Positions 1 through 7,954 of a stretch of DNA of 64,000 bases are shown one piece after another. Position numbers and translations under genes: made by a program. The DNA lies in assembly GCA_005791165.1 (NCBI GenBank), contig SXXW01000020.1, positions 1 to 64,000 of the forward strand. The letters are read 5' to 3'. This stretch comes from Cytophagaceae bacterium (lineage in GTDB: Bacteria > Bacteroidota > Bacteroidia > Cytophagales > Spirosomataceae). Position 1 is the first letter of the stretch. Each line of letters opens with the position of its first letter. The notes beneath the pieces were generated by a model. It did no database searches. It was not told the origin of the DNA and worked only from the letters and a program-made list of their open reading frames with translations.

Positions 1-847
1 ACTGATTCCAAACGTACATGGTGTTTTTAATAAGCTGGGGTTTATTCCCTTTAATGTTGTAACACTGAACGCCAATGGGCTTTTTATATTTGATTGTTTT
101 GACCATGTATTTCAACAAGTCATATGTGTCAAAGCTGCCTGCGCCTAGGGGTAAAATGTAATCGTCAAATATGGTTTTTTTCTGAGAAATGATGTCGTTT
201 GCACCAGAAATGGTTATCATTTTTAAGTAAGGGTTTATTTCCTTCAAATGATTTTTCAAATAAGCGCGTTCAGCCAAACTAGTTGTTGCCAGCCAATGAC
301 ATAGGTTAAAAGCTAATCCTACATTTTTGCGATTTATTTTTTGGGCCAATTGTAACGCATGATCCGTTCGCTCAACATAAAAACCCAAATGTGGATAAAT
401 GGCTACCTGCAATCCAGACTTTTTTGACCACATGGAAATGAGCTGCAAAAGCTTTATGGCCTCCGAATCACCCTCAGGAGAATTTGGTTTAAAACGTTTG
501 GTATCCGCCAGAATATAAGGAGCAACGATGGTATTTGTGCCTTTCAGTTTGTTGATGGCACTTTCCAATCGATTGTCAATGGGGTCGCCCAATTGGAGTT
601 TTACATAAAAATAGGACCCCTTGAATTGGAACTGGTCAAGAGCTGATTTCATGCCATCAAAGCTTTCAATTTGATTGATTTCAATCCCATCAAAACCCGC
701 ATTTTTCACTAATTCAACTTGCTTGTCAAAAGTATTATACGTGCTATCGCCTCTGATAATATTGTGTAAGGCAAAAAACTCATTTTTAACTTTTTGAGCG
801 AAAAGACTATTGGAACAAATCAAAATCAATAAGAGGTATGTACGCAT
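1..847 (-). CDS. Secreted sugar phosphate isomerase/epimerase-like TIM-barrel protein (partial, 3' end outside window)
   Basis: The minus-strand frame is open from an ATG at 847 to the left edge, about 282 residues, with the C-terminus outside the window. It starts with a signal peptide (MRTYLLLILICSNSLFAQ) and continues with a domain resembling the AP-endonuclease-2/xylose-isomerase-like TIM barrel, including the stretches NAGFDGIEINQIESF and VAIYPHLGFYVERTDHALQL. Exported members of this superfamily often lie beside Gfo/Idh/MocA oxidoreductases and DUF1080 proteins, as here. The likely role is isomerisation, or elimination/hydration, of an oxidised sugar outside the cytoplasm; this is inferred from context. 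It is probably the last or a late gene of the minus-strand operon starting at 2971. The exact reaction is not known. Confidence 0.75.
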   Translation of the reverse strand, partial: MRTYLLLILICSNSLFAQKVKNEFFALHNIIRGDSTYNTFDKQVELVKNAGFDGIEINQIESFDGMKSALDQFQFKGSYFYVKLQLGDPIDNRLESAINKLKGTNTIVAPYILADTKRFKPNSPEGDSEAIKLLQLISMWSKKSGLQVAIYPHLGFYVERTDHALQLAQKINRKNVGLAFNLCHWLATTSLAERAYLKNHLKEINPYLKMITISGANDIISQKKTIFDDYILPLGAGSFDTYDLLKYMVKTIKYKKPIGVQCYNIKGNKPQLIKNTMYVWNQ

Positions 848-935
848 GGTTTAATGTGATTATTTGATTTTTACAAGGATCTATCATTTAAAATCATAGA
901 AGTTTTATGTCTATTTCGACCAGTCGATGAAATCC

Positions 936-2258
936 CTACAACCATTTATCTCTCAAAATAGGCGCTGCTAAAAGCGCATTTGCGACATTATTACCAACAA
1001 AAAGCTCTTTTTCTGGCTGCCATATTAGTTTTTCACCGATTTGGCAAGCGATTAAACCGATTTGAGAAATCGTAATGCCCCGATGGCCGACTTCAATAGG
1101 TATAAGTGTTTCTTGCTGGTTGCGAACCCCTTGAATAAAATCATTTTTGTCCCACAAAACACCTGATAAATCCATTTCCTCCTTTTTAGGTTTAAGATCC
1201 AATATGGCGGGATTACTGCTCGTTGCCTTTCCCGGATAGCCATCTATTTTCACCCATTCCTTTGAACCGAAATACGTAATCGAAGGCGCGCTGGTGGGCG
1301 ATTGTTCGCAAGTCATTTCAACCCCATTGGCATATGTATACTGAACCTTGAAGTTGATCATCGAATTCCAAAGACTTTTAGGAAAAACGCCCGATCCCTC
1401 AACCTCTACAGGTCCTGAATGCTCACTATTATTGGCCCACTGCGCCATATCAAAATAATGCGCACCCCAATTGGAAATCATACCTTGCGCATAGGTGTCA
1501 ATTCGCATCCAATTTGGCCGTTTATTGGTTTGATTTAGGTCATGTACCCGCATTTGCGTATAAGGCACAAAAGGAGCGGGTCCTAGCCACATATCATAAT
1601 TTAATCCAGTAGGAACGGGCATATCTGCTTGCGTTGCCACTGGTGTTGGGTCCGAAGGAAATGTAATCTCGATGCGCTTTAAATCCCCTAAATATCCGTT
1701 ACGAACTAATTCTACGGCAAAATTTTGTTTACGAACAGATCTAAATTCACTATCAGTCCGAGCAATAACACCGTATTTTTTGACCGCATCGGCCAGCTGT
1801 CTTCCTTGTTGGACACTTAAACTCAATGGTTTTTCGATCGCAAAATGTTTTTTAGCTTTTGCAGCCAGTAAGCCCATTGGAATGTGCCAATGGTCAGGAG
1901 TAGAAATCATCAGGGCATCAATTTTGTTATCGTTAATGACATCCCGATAATCGCCAACCGTTTGGCAACCCTTGTAAGCATTTACGCCATTTTTTTTGGT
2001 GTAAAATTCATTGACAAATTTTTGGGCCTCAGTTTGTCGCCAGATGTCCACATCACAAACAGTCGTCACTTGGACGCCCTCTACTGCCAACATTTGAGGT
2101 AAATTAGAGGAAAAAACTTGTCGGCCTGTGCCAATAAAACCCACTGTAATTCGATTAGATGGTGCATTTTTACCAAAGACAGAAGAAGGAACAATGGAGG
2201 GAATACCAATCGCAGCGGTTGTCAATGCTGTATTTTTCAAAAAATCTCGACGCTTCAT
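936..2258 (-). CDS. Tat-exported Gfo/Idh/MocA family oxidoreductase
   Basis: A 440-residue protein with a twin-arginine signal (MKRRDFLKNTALTTAAIG), a Rossmann nucleotide-binding loop GFIGTGR at residues 40-46, and the family EKP motif at about 142-144, whose Lys is the usual catalytic residue. The C-terminal half is the alpha/beta domain that binds the sugar. Such enzymes oxidise or reduce sugar hydroxyls with a bound or diffusible NAD(P). The Tat signal means it is folded with its cofactor before export to the periplasm. Its ATG overlaps the stop of the upstream DUF1080 gene by 4 bp (ATGA), so the two are translationally coupled. The pairing suggests oxidation of a glycoside to a keto-sugar for the neighbour to cleave (inference). 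Confidence 0.88.
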   Translation of the reverse strand: MKRRDFLKNTALTTAAIGIPSIVPSSVFGKNAPSNRITVGFIGTGRQVFSSNLPQMLAVEGVQVTTVCDVDIWRQTEAQKFVNEFYTKKNGVNAYKGCQTVGDYRDVINDNKIDALMISTPDHWHIPMGLLAAKAKKHFAIEKPLSLSVQQGRQLADAVKKYGVIARTDSEFRSVRKQNFAVELVRNGYLGDLKRIEITFPSDPTPVATQADMPVPTGLNYDMWLGPAPFVPYTQMRVHDLNQTNKRPNWMRIDTYAQGMISNWGAHYFDMAQWANNSEHSGPVEVEGSGVFPKSLWNSMINFKVQYTYANGVEMTCEQSPTSAPSITYFGSKEWVKIDGYPGKATSSNPAILDLKPKKEEMDLSGVLWDKNDFIQGVRNQQETLIPIEVGHRGITISQIGLIACQIGEKLIWQPEKELFVGNNVANALLAAPILRDKWL

Positions 2259-2971
2259 AGTTCTTTTATTTTAATATTTTTAAATGCGATGCGATGTCCA
2301 TGATCTTGCAATAAAATATGCCCCTCAGTAATTGCAGCGAAATTTGGATAGTCGTTATATTTGCTATTTAAAACCCCATTTTTGAAAACATCTGATGATC
2401 TGTTGACCGCCAACACTTGTTTGCCATCGAGCCAATGTTCAATGTAATTATCTTTAACTAGGATGCGGGAGGAATGCCAAATGTCAACTTTTGCATCGGG
2501 TTTATCTGCAGCAATAACATCATAAATGGAGGCTGTTTTTAGATCTTGAGGCAAATGCTTGTTATTGTAAATGTATTCGGCATCGTCAATTAATTGATAT
2601 TCATATCCAGCTTGAGATCCCTGAGGTTTGGGCAGAAGTTCTTCGATAAAATATTTGACACCTGAATTACCCCCTTGGCCTAATTTCCATTCAAAAACCA
2701 ATTCGAAATTTCGGTATTTTTTCAGCGTCACAATATCACCTGCATCGCTGGATTCTACGCCTGCTGATAATTCGCCGCGAAGTTCTCCATCTTGTACAAC
2801 CCAACCGTTTTTAGGAAAATCTGTTCTGTATGCCCCGCGCCAACCTTTTGTCGTTTTGCCATCAAAGAGTAAAACCCATTTCCCTTTTTGATTAGGTTTT
2901 GCTATGGCATTGGGAAGAAAAAAACTTGTTAATAATAGGGCAAAACTGATTTTTTTAAAATATGTAAACAT
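2255..2971 (-). CDS. DUF1080 protein, 3-keto-disaccharide hydrolase-like
   Basis: A 238-residue exported protein with signal peptide (MFTYFKKISFALLLTSFFLPNAIA) and a single concanavalin-like DUF1080 domain (Pfam PF06439). Visible hallmarks are LFDGKTTKGWRG near the N-terminus, GGNSGVKYF in the middle and the closing stretch GHILLQDHGHRIAFKNIKI. The family is now associated with hydrolysis of 3-keto-glycosides. It is the first gene of a minus-strand operon running through the Gfo/Idh/MocA oxidoreductase to the TIM-barrel gene at the window edge, and it overlaps the oxidoreductase by 4 bp. It is divergent from an AraC-type regulator. The substrate cannot be read from the sequence. Confidence 0.85.
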   Translation of the reverse strand: MFTYFKKISFALLLTSFFLPNAIAKPNQKGKWVLLFDGKTTKGWRGAYRTDFPKNGWVVQDGELRGELSAGVESSDAGDIVTLKKYRNFELVFEWKLGQGGNSGVKYFIEELLPKPQGSQAGYEYQLIDDAEYIYNNKHLPQDLKTASIYDVIAADKPDAKVDIWHSSRILVKDNYIEHWLDGKQVLAVNRSSDVFKNGVLNSKYNDYPNFAAITEGHILLQDHGHRIAFKNIKIKEL

Positions 2972-3126
2972 TGAATCTTATCTTTTAAAAATTTATACGA
3001 ATTAAAATGTAAATATTAATATTAAACCGATCAATAGTACAAAAATATGGAATAATTTCATCCTTTTTTTTATGAAAATTTGCTAAAACTTTAGATATAT
3101 TTGCAATTGTATTAATAAAAAAGCAA
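2972..3126. promoter_or_regulatory. Divergent promoter region between the DUF1080 operon and the AraC-type regulator
   Basis: This AT-rich 155-bp gap separates divergent genes. On the plus strand a TATATTTG at 3096-3103 matches the Bacteroidota -7 element TAnnTTTG ahead of the regulator. On the minus strand TATTTTTG (3047 down to 3040) matches it ahead of the DUF1080 gene. Neither has a good -33 TTG at the usual 19-nt spacing, so these are weak or activator-dependent candidates. The layout suggests that the AraC-type protein controls the operon and itself. Confidence 0.4.
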
Positions 3127-4017
3127 ATGATTAGGCCTAAGTTGTTGAAAGTTGTAGAGAATATTGCAGCTTCGTTCGATATAAGAAATGAAAAAGTGCC
3201 TTATTTTGATAATCCTTGGCACTATCACCCTGAAATAGAACTAACATTAATAACTAAAAGCAAAGGTACCCGATTTGTTGGTGACCATGTAGAACGATTT
3301 AAGGAAGGGGATTTAGTTTTATTAGGTTCCAATTTGCCACATTATTGGCGAAATGATGCATTGTATTATAAGCCCAATTCAACTGAAAAGGCAGAGGCAA
3401 TGATCCTCCGTTTTCGCCTCGATTTTTTAGGAAAGCCATTGTTGTTGATTCCCGAAATGCAAGAGATAAAGCGATTAATTGAGGAGGCATCACATGGTAT
3501 TTCATTTGGCCAAATAACCTCAGATCGAGTTAAATCATTTTTACAAAAAATGCATTTGGCAAAAGGGATTGATCCATTAATTAATTTTTTGCAAATATTT
3601 AAAATTCTGTCGCTGGCCAAAGATGGTCGGCCCCTTTCTAAGAAATTTTTTGGAGAGTCAAATCCAATTAATGATTCTGATCGAATGAATCAAGTTTTGA
3701 ATTATATTCATTTGCATTTACAGGAGAATATTACCCTTGAAACAGTATCAAATCTATCAAATATGAATGCAATAGCATTTTGTAGATACATAAAGGCTAA
3801 AACCAATAAGACTTTTATTGAATTGCTCAATGACTTTCGCATTGCATATGCATGCCGATTACTTATTGATGGCCCACGAAATATTTCAGAAATTTGTTAC
3901 GATTGTGGCTTCAACAATCTCACGCATTTTAACTATATTTTTAAAAAAATTACGGGGACAAATCCTTCCAATTATCGAAAATCAAAAGGTGAGATTATGA
4001 ATAAAGTGTTTGTTTAA
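3127..4017 (+). CDS. AraC-family transcriptional regulator
   Basis: A 296-residue cytoplasmic regulator. Residues about 20-110 form a cupin-like sensor domain (WHYHPEIELTLITKSKGTRFVGD). The last 100 residues form the paired helix-turn-helix DNA-binding domain, with QENITLETVSNLSNMNAIAFCRYIK as the first and ISEICYDCGFNNLTHFNYIFKKITGTNPSNYRK as the second recognition unit, the latter matching the AraC signature. It probably senses a sugar and activates the divergent minus-strand operon at 1-2971, from which it is separated by 155 bp. The ATG at 3127 is used because it follows a -7-like element at 3096-3103 and gives the usual family length. Confidence 0.9.
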   Translation: MIRPKLLKVVENIAASFDIRNEKVPYFDNPWHYHPEIELTLITKSKGTRFVGDHVERFKEGDLVLLGSNLPHYWRNDALYYKPNSTEKAEAMILRFRLDFLGKPLLLIPEMQEIKRLIEEASHGISFGQITSDRVKSFLQKMHLAKGIDPLINFLQIFKILSLAKDGRPLSKKFFGESNPINDSDRMNQVLNYIHLHLQENITLETVSNLSNMNAIAFCRYIKAKTNKTFIELLNDFRIAYACRLLIDGPRNISEICYDCGFNNLTHFNYIFKKITGTNPSNYRKSKGEIMNKVFV

Positions 4018-4376
4018 ATTAATACTTTAACTCAAAAGCTCAATAGATCACATAAGAGATTAACTTTTGATTCATTTGAATTGAATATACCAATATTCTT
4101 GAATTGTAAAATTTGGGTTTCGTCTTGATTCATAATCCAATCGTATAATGATCGACTCGACCTTTGGGTACAAAAAAAATCCATCTCAAATGGGTGAATT
4201 CTTTTATTTTACGGGAGTGGTAGTAAATCGGATAGCAGGAGTGGGGTTTTCGACCCAAATGTGACTTTGTTTAATTTTAAACGCTACTAGAATTAAACTT
4301 TATCGGTCCAATTTTTGCTGAGGATTTACAAGCTAGCCATTGAAGCTTTTATAAATCATAATGCATAAAAACATGT
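4018..4376. other. Intergenic region, no recognisable gene
   Basis: A 359-bp AT-rich gap lies between the convergent AraC-type gene and the MFS remnant. No frame of useful length was found; the longest noticed is a 33-codon minus-strand frame at 4032-4133 that resembles nothing known. Two short inverted matches (ATTTGGGT near 4112 and ACCCAAAT near 4255) are about 140 bp apart and have no hairpin or T-tract character. I see no tRNA, terminator or mobile-element end that I can support. Confidence 0.5.
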
Positions 4377-5597
4377 TTAATCTAGCGCTTGTTTTGGCTT
4401 TAAAAATAAGAGTTGGACCGCAATAACTGCCGCCACAATAAAGGCTAGAGCAGCAAAATCTTGATTTAAATTTCCAGCATCCGAAGATCTTCCCAAATAA
4501 TCGGTAATGAAAGCTCCTGCAAAAATGCCTGCCGTATTTAAAAATCCATAGGCCGTCGCCCGTTTATTCACCGGAACGAATTGACAAAGGATAGGCATAT
4601 TATTCGTATCAAACATACCAAATCCAAAACCAAAAAGAGACGCAGCCACAAAAACAAGGCCTATTGAATTACTATAACCCAACAATAATAATGCCGGAAT
4701 CATGAGTGATAAACCCATGGCGCCAATATAAATCCGACCACGTACATTTTTTTATACCCAAGTATCTGAAAAATATCCGCCAATGATTACCCCACATATT
4801 GAAGACATGGATATGGATATCGTCGTGAGAGGACCCGCCAAGGACATGTCAATGTGTAATTTATTGGCAATTAACGTAGGCGCCCAATTTTTAATTGCCC
4901 AGCCCGGAAAACTAGGCACCGCGAAATATAAAATGATAATCCAAAAAGAAAAGGAAGAAAGTAAGCTTGACACACTAGTAAAAACAGATTGATATCCTTT
5001 TTGCGCATTTTTCGGCAGATTTCTCTTAATCCTGTCCTGCAGAAACACAATCAATACCACGGCATACAACATCCCAAACCCACCAAAAAACATAAAAGTA
5101 TATTGCCATGAATATAGTTTGGCAACAGTAGCGCCAAATCCCCCCAAGGCCTGTCCTATATATATGCCAGACATATGTAGTCCTACCGCCAAAGACCTCG
5201 TTTTATCAGAATGATAATCTGCAATCAACGATAAACCCGCAGGTATATAAAGTGCCTCGCTTAAACCCATAATGGCTCTTAGCCAATATAAGGCATTAAA
5301 ATTTGTCGCAAAGCCCATCGCAAAAGTTACCATGGACCACACAAATAGACTTCCAATAATGAGCCCTTTTCTGTTTATCCGATCTGCAATCAAGCCAGAA
5401 AAAGAACTCACAGATCCATATACCCACAAAAATACAGCCATTAAATACCCATAATTAGTGGCTTGCTTTAATTCAACAATATCTATTTGCATAGACGGAC
5501 GCATTGTAGCAATCATTTGTCGGTCCATGTAATTTAAGAGCGCTACCACAAATAATAAACCAACAACAACCCATGAATATTTTTTTGAAGCCATCAT
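4377..5597 (-). pseudogene. MFS sugar/organic-anion transporter interrupted by an in-frame stop codon
   Basis: Two same-frame segments together encode one major-facilitator transporter. Residues 1-281 (ATG at 5597) run from an N-terminal MMASKKYSWVVV through about eight membrane helices to GGYFSDTWV. A TAA at 4752-4754 stops translation, and the same frame resumes with KNVRGRIYIGAMGLS and four more helices to 4377. The two halves join into the usual conserved loop (a D-x-W-V-x-x-N-x-R-G-R pattern), so a sense codon, probably Lys, changed to TAA. Full length would be about 406 residues, normal for the ACS/hexuronate-type MFS. It lies 2 bp after the kelch gene and would import the sugar handled by the upstream lyase and mutarotase. 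A sequencing error cannot be excluded. Confidence 0.8.
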
Positions 5598-5599
5598 CC

Positions 5600-6757
5600 T
5601 TATTTATTTACTAAACCTACCCATATTTTATGGGTTCGAATTCCTGGTTTAATTTCGCCAGTTGGCAGAAATAGTCTATTATTCCACTTAATTGCATGGG
5701 TTGTCACAGGTACCAAAAATTTCATGTGCGATGTGAGTTCCCACCTATTTGGAATTGCCTGATAGCGCAACACATCTCTACTAAATCCTAGATGGTTTTT
5801 TTGCAAGTTATTTTTCTGAGTCGTTAATTCCTTGATCACAGCAGTATCCGTAGAAGACGAAATTTTTGCAGTGAGCAATTCTACCTCATGAAAAATTGAC
5901 ATATTGTCTCCCCCGATCAATAAAAATTCCGCATCTCCTATGCAAAGAGCCGTGGTCGCTGAAAGCGTTTCGGGTAATTCCGCCTTTTCAAACCAAGTAT
6001 TGCTAGCTATATTCCAAGCATACACCTGCTTGTACATTTTACTAATTCCATCCTTACCTTTACATCGGCCTCCTATCACATAGATTTGATTCCTTAATAA
6101 GGCTGAAGCGGCAAAAGCGGTCGGTTGAGGCATAGTGGAAACGAATTTCCAGCCAGCTTTTATTTTGTCAAAATAAAGTGCCCATACTTTATCCGATACC
6201 CCTTCTTTATAGGCTCCTCCAAATACATAGACCGCATTATTGGTGGCCATCGCAACTGCATTTGTAACTGCCTCCGGTAAATTAGGCCATTTGATTATTT
6301 CAAAACGATTTGCATTTGCACTTTTTTTAATACAATACACGTGATTCACGGGGCCTGTTTCATTTTCGCCGCCCGCATAAAAAATCGCATCTTTTAACTG
6401 TGCAACGGCAGCATAGGCTACTTTGGAAGGAAGTGAAAATTTGAAAATAGGATTGACAACTAGGGTGTCTTTTTTGATATCATAAATAAATACATCCTTA
6501 TAATATTTTTTGGAGCCACCTTCCCAAGGCAAGCCCATCGGAAAATTATTACCTCCTGCAAGGATACATTTATCGCCAATGAAGCCTGAAATTAAGCCTG
6601 ATAAACCCAGATGGGGCTGTTCTTGGGTAGTAACTGGCAATAAACCAGCCTCGCGCCACGATATATTAGGGACGGAATTGGTTTGGGCCATCGAAAAGGT
6701 AGAAAGGAAAATCACAAATAATCCAATTTTATATTTTTTCCAACGAAGCAAATTCAT
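5600..6757 (-). CDS. Kelch-repeat sugar mutarotase, N-acetylneuraminate epimerase-like (cyclically permuted mutarotase family)
   Basis: A 385-residue exported beta-propeller with signal peptide (MNLLRWKKYKIGLFVIFLSTFSMAQ). Kelch-type blades repeat through the protein: GDKCILAGGNNFP, DAIFYAGGENE, NAVYVFGGAYKEG, NQIYVIGGRCKG and AEFLLIGGDN. Together with GLPWEGGSKKYYKDVFIYD these are typical of the cyclically permuted mutarotase family that includes NanM, which interconverts sialic-acid anomers in the periplasm. Its ATG overlaps the stop of the lyase gene by one base (TAATG), and the MFS transporter follows 2 bp downstream. Mutarotase, lyase and transporter together fit use of sialic acid or a related keto-sugar acid. 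Confidence 0.8.
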   Translation of the reverse strand: MNLLRWKKYKIGLFVIFLSTFSMAQTNSVPNISWREAGLLPVTTQEQPHLGLSGLISGFIGDKCILAGGNNFPMGLPWEGGSKKYYKDVFIYDIKKDTLVVNPIFKFSLPSKVAYAAVAQLKDAIFYAGGENETGPVNHVYCIKKSANANRFEIIKWPNLPEAVTNAVAMATNNAVYVFGGAYKEGVSDKVWALYFDKIKAGWKFVSTMPQPTAFAASALLRNQIYVIGGRCKGKDGISKMYKQVYAWNIASNTWFEKAELPETLSATTALCIGDAEFLLIGGDNMSIFHEVELLTAKISSSTDTAVIKELTTQKNNLQKNHLGFSRDVLRYQAIPNRWELTSHMKFLVPVTTHAIKWNNRLFLPTGEIKPGIRTHKIWVGLVNK

Positions 6758-7680
6758 TAAACAGGCATTTTTGAGGCATATGTACTAAATCCTAAAGCAT
6801 CAACATCTTTACAAAATACATCAAACTGGGCTGTTGACATATTCGAAACAGGAAGCCTAAAAGCCCCACAATCTAAACCTATTTTTTTCATATAGGCCTT
6901 GCCTGTTGCAATACCCCCATATTTTCCTAATAATTGAATCATATCAATGGATTGTTGCTGTAACTTTCTTGCCTTTATTAAATCATTCGTAGTATAAGCG
7001 TCAATTAATGCATGATATAGGGGTGCTGCATAATTATAGGTACTGCCGACAGCGCTTTTAGCACCAAGCACGAGTGCCGATAACATATTTTCATCTCTGC
7101 CCCATAGCATATCATAAGCCCCCTCGGCAAAATTAAGACACGATAAATAGTCCATAAAATCTTCATGGGTATATTTAATACCGGCAAAGTTTTCGAGTTT
7201 CCCATGAATCGCTTGAAGCAAATCATACATTGGAATGTGGACCCCGGTTAAAACAGGTAAATGATAATAATAAAAGGCTAAATCAGGAATCAATTCACCA
7301 ATTTCAATACAAGCCTTTGCTATTACCTCCGCATTGGTAGGTTTAAAATAAAAGGGCGTTGTAAAGGCGACAGCTTTTAATCCAATATGCTTCGCATAGA
7401 GCGCCAACTCTTTGCAATCTTCTATACAAGTGCCTCCTAAAAATGGAATGACGGTGAAATTTGGATTAGCCCCTACTGCAGTAGCCCAAGCTTGCATGAC
7501 TAATTTTTTTTCTTTTTGGGTCAAAGAAACCCCCTCCCCGGTAGTACCACAAATAAAGGCACCGGCAACTTGATTGTTTTTTAGCATTTGGTAATAGGCT
7601 GGAATTTGCTCCAGATGTAAAGAGCTATCTCGATGAAATGGCGTAAAGGGTGCCGCAATTAATCCTTCTAAATGTTTCAT
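6757..7680 (-). CDS. DapA/N-acetylneuraminate lyase family aldolase
   Basis: A 307-residue class I aldolase of the dihydrodipicolinate synthase/N-acetylneuraminate lyase family, with no signal peptide, so cytoplasmic. GTTGEG at residues 45-50 is the carboxylate-binding loop, YYYHLPVLTG around 137-146 holds the conserved Tyr, and K169 in FAGIKYTHED is the Schiff-base lysine. The length is normal. The neighbouring NanM-like mutarotase and MFS transporter favour N-acetylneuraminate lyase over lysine biosynthesis. No ManNAc kinase or epimerase gene is nearby, so a different 2-keto-3-deoxy sugar acid remains possible. Confidence 0.8.
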   Translation of the reverse strand: MKHLEGLIAAPFTPFHRDSSLHLEQIPAYYQMLKNNQVAGAFICGTTGEGVSLTQKEKKLVMQAWATAVGANPNFTVIPFLGGTCIEDCKELALYAKHIGLKAVAFTTPFYFKPTNAEVIAKACIEIGELIPDLAFYYYHLPVLTGVHIPMYDLLQAIHGKLENFAGIKYTHEDFMDYLSCLNFAEGAYDMLWGRDENMLSALVLGAKSAVGSTYNYAAPLYHALIDAYTTNDLIKARKLQQQSIDMIQLLGKYGGIATGKAYMKKIGLDCGAFRLPVSNMSTAQFDVFCKDVDALGFSTYASKMPV

Positions 7681-7753
7681 ACAATAATTTTTTAATTACT
7701 TATAAATTAAATATACTTATTAAATCATAATGGAATGCTAGGAATGGGTTTAT

Positions 7754-7954
7754 TTAAAATAACGACCTAATCCTTAATGCAACAGAATGACCATGGTAAA
7801 CTAAATTGATCGTCCTGTTTTTAGGCCATTCGACCAACATTTCTGCTTTGATTTTTTCCAAGTAATTGGCCTTCAAAGCAATTTCTTGTCCATTCAATTG
7901 GGACACAGCAAACATCAGAAAGGTAAAAATCAAGTATCGGAATTTCATGATCAT
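7754..7954 (-). pseudogene. N-terminal remnant of a secreted SGNH/GDSL hydrolase
   Basis: A 66-codon frame with a clear signal peptide (MIMKFRYLIFTFLMFAVSQLNGQ) and the opening of a Bacteroidota GDSL hydrolase (EWPKNRTINLVYHGHSV, where the block I nucleophile motif should lie). The protein then runs into ALRIRSLF and a stop. Reading on in a different frame gives GRYFK followed by a stop, recalling the GYFK-type continuation of intact relatives, so frameshift plus deletion is the best explanation. Catalytic Asp/His blocks are absent. It overlaps the end of the upstream cytochrome gene by one base (TAATG), so it was once a coupled operon member. Confidence 0.6.

Noticed and set aside
4032-4133. 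33-codon minus-strand frame in the gap after the AraC-type gene
   Set aside because: Too short, no start signal, no recognisable domain.
4377-4718. A separate 113-residue membrane protein gene
   Set aside because: It is in the same frame as the upstream MFS segment and supplies exactly the missing C-terminal helices, so it is part of one interrupted gene.
4752-4754. Programmed stop-codon readthrough or slippage at TAA followed by A residues
   Set aside because: The A run lies after the stop, there is no known readthrough signal, and a simple nonsense change or sequencing error explains it.
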